Source of the DNA: CANKHA01 sp035699705
Lineage (GTDB): Bacteria; Pseudomonadota; Alphaproteobacteria; Rhizobiales; Xanthobacteraceae
Direction of reading: 5' to 3'
Assembly: GCA_035699705.1 (NCBI GenBank)
Contig: DASSPI010000042.1
Coordinates: 1 to 21,075, forward strand
Length of the DNA: 21,075 nt
A program made the position numbers and the translations under genes. The notes beneath the pieces were generated by a model. That model had not been told where the DNA came from and did not search any database. It worked only from the letters and a program-made list of their open reading frames with translations. Below, one piece after another: positions 14,043-21,075 of the stretch (the first letter of the stretch is position 1; every line of letters begins with the position of its first letter).

Positions 14043-15668
14043 GTGCCGCGGCTTTGCCCAGATCGTGCCCCAGCGGCGTTCGGCCTTGGCGCCTTTCTGG
14101 CGGCGATGACGCTGGCGGCGGGCGCGCTGGCGCAGACCTCGCCGCCCGCTTTCCCTGAGAACGGCAGTTTCGATCCGCCCGGCGGCCAAGGGGTGCTGAT
14201 TCCGGAAGACGGCGGCGAAGCGCCATCGCTGATGCCCAGGAACGTCCCGACATTCGGAAATCCGCCCGCCCACGGCGCGAGCAAGACCGGTTTCGACTCC
14301 ACCAATGCGCGCCGGAAGATCCAATCTTCGGTCGAGCGAAAGAACGAGAGGCAGCCATTGCCCCGCGTGGTGACGACACAGATCACGCCGGTGCAGCGGC
14401 TGCCGCCGACGCCGGTAGTGCTGCCCGCGCGGCCCGCCGACCCGGACACGACGGCATCCATCGCGCCGCCTTATGCGCCGACGCAGGCGCGGCCGAAACC
14501 GAAGCAGCCGGCGATCGATCCATACGAGCCGCTTGGCATCCGCGCCGGCTCCTTCCTCCTGCGGCCGGCGATCGATCTCAGCTTCGGCTATGACAGCAAT
14601 CCCGGCCGCGATGCCACGCCGAAGGGCTCGCCTTTCTATGTCGTCGCCCCGGAATTGCAGGCCAAGTCCGATTGGGAGCGGCACGAATTCCGCGCCAAGA
14701 TCCGCGGCAGCTACGATGGCTATACCGAGCAGCCCTCGCTCAACCGTCCCTATTTCGATTCCGTATTGGACGGCCGCATCGACGTGACGAGCCAGACCCG
14801 GGTCGAGCTGCAGAACCGCGTCAAGGTTGCAACCGATACGCCCGGCACGCCGGAGTTCGTGGCCGACGTCGCCAAGCCGACGCTTTACACCAACATCGGC
14901 GGCACCGCCGGGCTGTTTCATCGCTTCAACCGGCTGGAAGTCGGCGGCAAGGCCAGCATCGACCGCACGCGTTACGAGGATTCCGAATTGACCGACGGCA
15001 CGACGCTCAGCAACGGGGACCGCAGTTTTACAGCCTATGGGCTGGAGTTGCGCGGCAGCTACGAGATGACGCCGGGCGTCAAGCCCTTCGTTGCGGTCGC
15101 GGTCGATCAGCGCGTGCACGACGCCGCTGATCCGCGCTTGTGCCAGTGCGGTGAGAGCTTCGTCGAGCGCGACTCGCAGGGCCTGACACCGCGCATCGGC
15201 ACGACTTTCGAGCTGAGCCGGCAATTGAACGGCGACGTCAGCATCGGTTACATGACGCGCAGGTATGAAGACCCGCAGCTGCAGGACCTCAAGGGCGTCA
15301 TCGCCGATGCTTCGCTGATCTGGTCGGCGACCGCGCTGACCAAGGTTACCTTCACGGCACGCACCTCGGTCTATGAAAGCACCGAACGCGAGATCTCCGG
15401 CGTGCTGTCGCGCGACTTCGGCGCCCAGGTGGATCACGCCTTCCGCGACTGGCTGATCGGCACGCTGAAATTCGGCTATGGCCTCGACGATTATGTCGGC
15501 TCGTTGCGCATCGATCAGCGCCTGTCTGCCGCCGCCGGCCTAACCTACAAGATGAACCGCAACGTTCAGCTCAAAGGCGAGGTCCGCCGCGAGCAGCGCA
15601 ACTCGAACGCGGCCGGCGAGGACTATGCAGCCCATATCGTGATGCTGGGCCTGCGCCTGCAGCACTAG
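14043..15668 (+). CDS. Outer-membrane beta-barrel protein, BBP2-like family
   Basis: This protein of 541 residues starts at GTG behind a perfect AGGAGG. Residues 1-31 form a Sec signal ending GALA before QTSPPAFPENG. A proline-rich, probably disordered periplasmic part (about 32-165) follows, with PTQARPKPKQPAIDPYEPLG. From LGIRAGSFLLRPAIDLSFGYDSNPGRD onward the sequence alternates polar and apolar residues in paired strands to the end (AAHIVMLGLRLQH). This matches the putative beta-barrel porin 2 type family of Rhizobiales, related to capsule/exopolysaccharide-locus outer-membrane proteins. C367 and C369 (CQC) sit in a likely surface loop and are the only cysteines I notice in the barrel part. 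The last residue is His, not the usual aromatic. Function is unknown: a pore or surface polysaccharide partner is possible. Its stop lies 6 bp from that of galU. Confidence 0.85.
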   Translation: MPRLCPDRAPAAFGLGAFLAAMTLAAGALAQTSPPAFPENGSFDPPGGQGVLIPEDGGEAPSLMPRNVPTFGNPPAHGASKTGFDSTNARRKIQSSVERKNERQPLPRVVTTQITPVQRLPPTPVVLPARPADPDTTASIAPPYAPTQARPKPKQPAIDPYEPLGIRAGSFLLRPAIDLSFGYDSNPGRDATPKGSPFYVVAPELQAKSDWERHEFRAKIRGSYDGYTEQPSLNRPYFDSVLDGRIDVTSQTRVELQNRVKVATDTPGTPEFVADVAKPTLYTNIGGTAGLFHRFNRLEVGGKASIDRTRYEDSELTDGTTLSNGDRSFTAYGLELRGSYEMTPGVKPFVAVAVDQRVHDAADPRLCQCGESFVERDSQGLTPRIGTTFELSRQLNGDVSIGYMTRRYEDPQLQDLKGVIADASLIWSATALTKVTFTARTSVYESTEREISGVLSRDFGAQVDHAFRDWLIGTLKFGYGLDDYVGSLRIDQRLSAAAGLTYKMNRNVQLKGEVRREQRNSNAAGEDYAAHIVMLGLRLQH

Positions 15669-15674
15669 CGAGCG

Positions 15675-16556
15675 CTATTTGTCGCGCAGCAGAGCCTCGA
15701 TCTCCTTGCGGAATTCCTGCGCGATGTCCTTGCGCGCCAGCGCATAGGAGACGTTGGCGGTGAGAAAGCCGATCTTCCCGCCGCAGTCGAAGCTGCGCCC
15801 CTCGAATTTCAGCCCATAGAAACTTTGCTTCTTGGCGAGCGCCAGCATGGCGTCGGTAAGCTGGATCTCGCCGCCGGCGCCGGTTTCCTGGGTCGCCAGC
15901 TGGGCGAAGATTTCCGGCTGCAGGATGTAGCGGCCGGTGATCGACAGATTGGACGGCGCTTCCTCGCGCTTGGGCTTCTCCACCATTTTCGTGATGGAGA
16001 AGGCTTTGCCATGCGGTTTGCCGACGCCGACGACGCCATACATGTGCACACGCTCGGGCGGCACTTCTTCCACCGCGACGATATTCGCGGGCGCGCGCAG
16101 CGAGGCATAGGCCTCCATCATCTGCGACAGACAGCCGCGCTCATGCTGGACCAGCACGTCAGGCAGCAGCAGCGCGAACGGCTCGGGGCCGACCAATTCG
16201 CGCGCGCACCACACGGCGTGGCCCAAGCCGAGCGGCGACTGCTGCCGGGTGAAGCTCGCGGCGCCGGCGCCGGGCTGGTCCTTGGAAAGCAGCTTCAGGT
16301 CGGCGGTCTTGCGGCGCTCCTTCAAAGTCACTTCGAGCTCGAATTGCCGGTCGAAATGGTCCTCGATCACTGCTTTGTTGCGTCCGGTGACAAAGATGAA
16401 GTGTTCGATGCCGGCGTCCCGTGCCTCGTCCACCACATGCTGGATCAGCGGCCGGTCTACCACCGTGAGCATTTCCTTGGGCATGGCTTTGGTGGCAGGG
16501 AGGAACCGCGTGCCCAGGCCGGCCACGGGGAAAACGGCTTTACGGATCGGTTTCAT
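15675..16556 (-). CDS. galU: UTP-glucose-1-phosphate uridylyltransferase
   Basis: This 293-residue protein begins MKPIRKAVFPVAGLGTRFLP. The nucleotide-binding signature GLGTRFLPATKAMPKEML spans 13-30, with R17 and K27 as typical active-site residues. Other GalU marks are VDRPLIQHVVDEA, GLGHAVWCARE, ALLLPDVLV, KMVEKPKREEAPSNLSITGRYIL and GGEIQLTDAM. It makes UDP-glucose from UTP and glucose 1-phosphate for glucans, exopolysaccharide and lipopolysaccharide cores. A longer in-frame reading to 16649 adds 31 residues that do not belong to the family, so I use the ATG ending at 16556. Its ribosome site is weak. It is divergent from the first lytic transglycosylase across 137 bp. Confidence 0.96.
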   Translation of the reverse strand: MKPIRKAVFPVAGLGTRFLPATKAMPKEMLTVVDRPLIQHVVDEARDAGIEHFIFVTGRNKAVIEDHFDRQFELEVTLKERRKTADLKLLSKDQPGAGAASFTRQQSPLGLGHAVWCARELVGPEPFALLLPDVLVQHERGCLSQMMEAYASLRAPANIVAVEEVPPERVHMYGVVGVGKPHGKAFSITKMVEKPKREEAPSNLSITGRYILQPEIFAQLATQETGAGGEIQLTDAMLALAKKQSFYGLKFEGRSFDCGGKIGFLTANVSYALARKDIAQEFRKEIEALLRDK

Positions 16557-16577
16557 GGGGTACCAGGGCAGGAGGGA

Positions 16578-16629
16578 CGTTAACGCTCGGCGATTTCTTT
16601 CGTCCAAATACGGCCAAATATCGGATATT
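16578..16629. promoter_or_regulatory. Repeat-rich divergent control region between galU and the transglycosylase
   Basis: The gap contains three ordered elements. The palindrome CGTTAACG is at 16578-16585. Two direct copies of CCAAATA start exactly 10 bp apart (16604-16610, 16614-16620), each followed by a CGG-containing stretch. The inverted repeat AATATC-G-GATATT is at 16617-16629 and overlaps the second copy. One-helical-turn spacing is typical of a protein-binding site. No factor can be named from the sequence. Confidence 0.38.
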
Positions 16630-16693
16630 GAAAAGCGGGGGGAAGTCAAACGACAAAGCTGGGCGGCGCTTACTCAAAATTGGCAGGGATTGA

Positions 16694-17914
16694 ATGACGG
16701 TGCGGAAGCGACTGCGGTGGATCGGCGCGATTGCGATCATGACCGCCGCGATGGCGGGGCAGGCGGCGGCCAACCATACCTGCCGCAACAGCGGCACCTT
16801 CGAGCAATGGATGGCCGGCTTCAGGCAGGAAGCGCTGGCTTCCGGCATCTCGCAGGCGACGATTTCCCGGGCGCTGGACGGGGTGACCTACGATCCGAAC
16901 GTGGTCAGGCGCGACCACGGGCAGGGCGTGTTCCAGCAGAGCTTCCTGCAATTCTCCGATCGCATGACCAACAAAAACCGTTTCCAGAACGGGCTGGCGC
17001 AATTGAAGAAGAATGCCGCGCTGTTCGCGCGCATCGAACAGCAGTTCGGCGTGCCGCCGGCGGTGGTGGTGTCGTTCTGGGGCCTGGAAAGCGACTACGG
17101 CGCCTACAAAGGCAATGTCTGGCCGATTATCCGCGCGGTGGCGACGCTCGCCTATGACTGCCGGCGCCCGGAGTTCTTCCGCACGCAGCTGATGGACACG
17201 CTGCGCATCGTGCAGCGCGGCGACCTGCGGCCGGACGAGATGATCGGCAACTGGGCGGGCGAGCTCGGGCCCACCCAGTTCACGCCTTCGGATTATTACA
17301 AATACGGCGTCGATTTCGACGGTGACGGCCGCGTCGACATGGTTCGCAGCGTGCCCGACGCGCTCGCGTCCGCCGCCAATCTGATGAAGGGCTTCGGCTG
17401 GCAGCGCGGGCAGCCGTGGCTGCAGGAAGTCCGCGTGCCCGCGCAACTGCCGTGGGATCAGGCCGACCTCAGTATCCAGCACCCGCGCTCGCAGTGGGCG
17501 CGCTGGGGCGTCACCGCGGCGCATGGTTCGCTGCCGGCCGATAACCTGCCGGCCTCGCTGCTGCTGCCGATGGGGCGCAATGGCCCCGCCTTCCTCGCCT
17601 ATCCGAACTTCAAGGCCTATCTGCAGTGGAACGCGGCCATGGTCTATGCGACCACGGCGGCCTATTTCGCCACGCGTTTCGACGGCGCGCCGCCGATCGG
17701 CAAGGGCAATGCGCCGGTCGCGGTGCTGAGCACGGAGCAGGTGCAGGAACTGCAACGGCTCTTGCGCGCGCATCGGTTTTACGAGGGCGAGGTCGATGGC
17801 CGGATGGGCGCGGCGACCCGGCCGGCGGTGAAAAAGGCGCAGCTCAAGGTCGGCCTGCCGGCGGATTCCTATCCCAGTCCGGAGCTGATCGAGCGGCTGC
17901 GCGCCACCCGCTAG
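16694..17914 (+). CDS. Lytic murein transglycosylase, MltB family (GH103), first of two
   Basis: The ATG at 16694 has AGGGA 5 nt upstream. The product is 406 residues. A signal peptide (about 1-26, ending GQAAA) exports it to the periplasm; no lipobox is seen, unlike E. coli MltB. The catalytic domain (about 35-320) has WGLESDYGAY with the likely catalytic acid E132, ELGPTQFTPSDYYKYGVDFDGDG, and a Ser/Ala-rich ANLMKGFGWQRG segment. The C-terminal 60 residues (LSTEQVQELQRLLRAHRFYEG onward) form a peptidoglycan-binding type 1 domain. It cleaves MurNAc-GlcNAc bonds with formation of 1,6-anhydro-MurNAc, for wall remodelling. C30 and C156 could form a disulfide. A second gene of the same family follows 102 bp downstream. 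Confidence 0.94.
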   Translation: MTVRKRLRWIGAIAIMTAAMAGQAAANHTCRNSGTFEQWMAGFRQEALASGISQATISRALDGVTYDPNVVRRDHGQGVFQQSFLQFSDRMTNKNRFQNGLAQLKKNAALFARIEQQFGVPPAVVVSFWGLESDYGAYKGNVWPIIRAVATLAYDCRRPEFFRTQLMDTLRIVQRGDLRPDEMIGNWAGELGPTQFTPSDYYKYGVDFDGDGRVDMVRSVPDALASAANLMKGFGWQRGQPWLQEVRVPAQLPWDQADLSIQHPRSQWARWGVTAAHGSLPADNLPASLLLPMGRNGPAFLAYPNFKAYLQWNAAMVYATTAAYFATRFDGAPPIGKGNAPVAVLSTEQVQELQRLLRAHRFYEGEVDGRMGAATRPAVKKAQLKVGLPADSYPSPELIERLRATR

Positions 17915-17938
17915 GCGGCGGACCAGGCTGGCGGTCCA

Positions 17939-17953
17939 TTAACAATGATTCAA
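17939..17953 (+). promoter_or_regulatory. CtrA-box-like site upstream of the second transglycosylase
   Basis: TTAA-N7-TCAA (17939-17953) matches the alphaproteobacterial CtrA consensus TTAA-N7-TTAA at 7 of 8 defined bases. It lies 64 bp before the ATG. The same 102-bp gap has two GANTC sites, GATTC within 17947-17951 and GAGTC at 18008-18012, the target of the CcrM methylase. A 5-bp hairpin GGACC/GGTCC (17920-17924/17933-17937) precedes it, just after the stop of the first transglycosylase gene. Confidence 0.4.
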
Positions 17954-18016
17954 CCATATCCGGTCCCAATGGTTATCGTTGTGACGCGGCCCCGATCCCG
18001 CGCGGCGGAGTCCTGA

Positions 18017-19348
18017 ATGGCGAAGCAGTCGCATATCGCAATCTTGCTGGCGTCCGCGGTCTGGCTTTGCGCCGGCGCGCCGGCTGTCGCCCAGCAGGCG
18101 AGCGATCCGCTCACGGCCTTTTTGCGCAACCTGACGACCGGCTCGATCCCCGAGCCCGCGCCTCCGCCCGCTTCGGAAGGCGGCACCCATCCGCTGATGA
18201 CGCCGCAGGCCATCGCCGCCGCAACGGCGGATTTCGGCGTCTGTCTCGAGCGGCTGTGGCCGCAGGCCGCCAAGCGCGGCATTTCGCGCGCCACCTACGA
18301 GACCTATGCGCTCTCGCTCACGCCCGACCTGAAGATCATGGAGTTCATGGATTCGCAGCCGGAGTTTACCCGGGCGCTGTGGGACTATCTCGACTTCCTG
18401 GTCACCGACGCGCGCATCGCCCGCGGGCGCGAAATCCTCGCGCAATATGCCGACATCTTTGACGCCGTGGAAAAGACCTACGGCGTCGACCGCTACATCA
18501 TCACCGCGATCTGGGGCATCGAATCGAATTTCAGCACCGCGGGCGGCGAGCGCCCGGTGGTGCGTTCCACGGCGACGCTGGCCTGCATCGGCCGCCGGCA
18601 GAATTATTTCCGTGATGAATTCCTCTCCGCGCTGGAAATCCTGCATCGCGGGGATCTGCGGCCGGAGCAGCTGAAGGGCTCCTGGGCCGGCGCTTTCGGT
18701 CCGACGCAATTCATGCCCACGTCGTTCAAGCGCTTCGCCGTGGATTTCGATGGCGACGGACGGCGCGACGTCGTCGATTCCGTGCCGGATCTGATCGCCT
18801 CCACCGCCAACAACCTGAAGAAGGACGGCTGGGTCGCGGGCCAGACCTGGGGCTACGAGGCCGTGCTGCCGGGCGGCTTCAATTATCTGCTGGCGGATCA
18901 CTCGCGCCGCATGAGCTTGCGCGAATGGGAGCAGCAGGGCGTCCGCCGTATCGGCGGCAAGCCGTTTCCGCGGCCGGACGATGCCGGCTATCTGCTGGTG
19001 CCGGCAGGCGCGCGCGGGCCGGCCTTCGTCATGCTCGACAATTTCCGCGCCATCATGAAATACAACCCGTCGGAAGCCTATGCGCTCGCCATCGGCCATC
19101 TCGCCGACCGCATGCGCGGCGGCGGCCCCTTCGTGCAGCCATGGCCGCGCGAGGAGCGCGTGTTGTCCCGCGCGGAACGCTACGAGCTGCAGCAGCTGCT
19201 CGCCGCGCGCGGCTTCGATATCGGGCAGCCGGACGGCAAGCTCGGCGGCAGGACGCGGCTGGCGATCCGGCAATTCCAGGCTTCGGTGGGCGATCCGCCC
19301 GACGGCTTCGCCTCCAGCGGCGTGCTCAGCCGCCTGCGCGCACGCTAG
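18017..19348 (+). CDS. Lytic murein transglycosylase, MltB family (GH103), second of two
   Basis: The 443-residue product starts at ATG 18017, with GGAG 6 nt upstream. A signal peptide ends APAVA before QQASDP. A linker with PEPAPPPASEGG leads into the catalytic domain (about 60-360). There IWGIESNFS carries the likely catalytic acid E169, followed by AGAFGPTQFMPTSFKRFAVDFDGDG and TANNLKKDGWVAG. A C-terminal peptidoglycan-binding type 1 domain (about 385-443) ends SSGVLSRLRAR. It shares the order of motifs with the upstream gene but is clearly diverged in sequence and has a longer N-terminal linker, so it is an old paralog, not a recent duplicate. It acts in the periplasm on the glycan strands of murein. 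W16-L-C in the signal is not a proper lipobox. Confidence 0.94.
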   Translation: MAKQSHIAILLASAVWLCAGAPAVAQQASDPLTAFLRNLTTGSIPEPAPPPASEGGTHPLMTPQAIAAATADFGVCLERLWPQAAKRGISRATYETYALSLTPDLKIMEFMDSQPEFTRALWDYLDFLVTDARIARGREILAQYADIFDAVEKTYGVDRYIITAIWGIESNFSTAGGERPVVRSTATLACIGRRQNYFRDEFLSALEILHRGDLRPEQLKGSWAGAFGPTQFMPTSFKRFAVDFDGDGRRDVVDSVPDLIASTANNLKKDGWVAGQTWGYEAVLPGGFNYLLADHSRRMSLREWEQQGVRRIGGKPFPRPDDAGYLLVPAGARGPAFVMLDNFRAIMKYNPSEAYALAIGHLADRMRGGGPFVQPWPREERVLSRAERYELQQLLAARGFDIGQPDGKLGGRTRLAIRQFQASVGDPPDGFASSGVLSRLRAR

Positions 19349-19359
19349 ACGTCCCAAGC

Positions 19360-19383
19360 CCCGGAAATCTCGGCCTTTTCGGG
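19360..19383 (+). terminator. Hairpin just after the second transglycosylase gene
   Basis: CCCGGAAA (19360-19367) pairs with TTTTCGGG (19376-19383) through an 8-bp stem with one G-U wobble and an 8-nt loop, 12 nt after the stop codon. The placement suits a 3'-end structure, but no U-tract follows, so intrinsic termination is uncertain. Confidence 0.35.
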
Positions 19384-19405
19384 TAACCACCGCAGCATCG
19401 CTAAG

Positions 19406-19429
19406 TTGACATTTTTCCCGTAATATATG
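19406..19429 (+). promoter_or_regulatory. Promoter-like AT-rich segment before the DUF459 gene
   Basis: A perfect -35 type TTGACA (19406-19411) is followed by a T-run and the AT-rich TAATATATG (19421-19429). The spacing between the two (9-12 nt) is too short for a standard sigma-70 pair, so the real -10 may be a poorer match further on. It is the most promoter-like stretch in the 122-bp gap before the gene at 19471. Confidence 0.35.
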
Positions 19430-19470
19430 CCGATGACGGTGCACCCCCGGCCGTTCTCCGGGCGATCGAA

Positions 19471-21003
<1,533 letters not shown>

Positions 21004-21012
21004 TCGGCGCGC

Positions 21013-21075
21013 TCAGCGCGGCAGCAGCGTCGAACCCATCAGGAATTTGTCGATCGCGTGCGCCGCCTGCCGGCC
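21013..21075 (-). CDS. gltD: Glutamate synthase small subunit, C-terminal end only
   Basis: The last 20 codons of a minus-strand gene enter from the right edge and end in TGA at 21013-21015. The translation GRQAAHAIDKFLMG then STLLPR matches the usual C-terminus of NADPH-dependent glutamate synthase beta chains (GRQAA-x-A-x-D-x-FLMG-x-S/T). That subunit passes electrons from NADPH to the large subunit for glutamate formation from glutamine and 2-oxoglutarate. The identification rests on a short tail. The gene is convergent with the DUF459 gene, with 9 bp between the stops. Confidence 0.68.
   Translation of the reverse strand, partial: GRQAAHAIDKFLMGSTLLPR

Noticed and set aside
18062..18073. 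Lipobox in the second transglycosylase (W-L-C-A-G in the signal peptide)
   Set aside because: Residues before the Cys (V-W-L) do not fit L-[AS]-[GA]-C, and a better type-I cleavage site AVA-QQ follows.

Overview
The window is GC-rich chromosomal DNA with dense, third-position-GC coding sequence. It looks like an alphaproteobacterium of the Rhizobiales (Bradyrhizobium/Xanthobacteraceae type). This rests on protein style (BBP2-type barrel protein, DUF459 protein, DUF1007-NicO pair, fused indolepyruvate ferredoxin oxidoreductase), an apparent alphaproteobacterial speF-type leader RNA, and TTAA-type sites resembling CtrA boxes. I see no mobile element, rRNA, tRNA or CRISPR array. Eighteen protein genes are supported, two of them cut by the window ends.

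Left part (1-6.5 kb). On the minus strand is the 5' end of a PLP-dependent ornithine/lysine decarboxylase. It has a leader of about 380 nt holding several hairpins and a terminator/antiterminator pair (speF-like). Next is a small two-helix membrane protein. On the plus strand follow an M3 peptidyl-dipeptidase (dcp), 3 bp upstream of a cytosolic gamma-glutamyltransferase-like gene, and then a translationally coupled pair of a DUF1007 periplasmic protein and a NicO-family Ni/Co transporter.

Middle (6.5-12.8 kb). A compact minus-strand operon encodes a cobalt-type nitrile hydratase (alpha, beta, accessory protein). It is divergent from a very large fused indolepyruvate ferredoxin oxidoreductase gene, which is followed after 9 bp by ferrochelatase (hemH). 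The NicO transporter lies tail-to-tail with the cobalt enzyme operon and may supply its metal. Nitrile hydratase and indolepyruvate oxidoreductase could both touch indole/auxin-type compounds; both links are inference.

Right part (12.8-21 kb). This is a cell-envelope block: kdsD (arabinose-5-phosphate isomerase for Kdo/LPS), an outer-membrane beta-barrel protein, galU (UDP-glucose), two tandem MltB-family lytic transglycosylases with peptidoglycan-binding domains, and a secreted DUF459/SGNH-like protein with a pure (CAG)16 polyglutamine tract. The last 63 bases encode the C-terminus of a probable GltD on the minus strand.

The points most worth a second look are the speF-like attenuator with a possible Arg-rich upstream ORF, the Tyr in place of the usual block-V His plus the polyQ tract in the DUF459 protein, the cobalt enzyme/transporter neighbourhood, and the CtrA/CcrM-like sites upstream of envelope genes. 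I found no clear sign of a wholly new multi-gene system.
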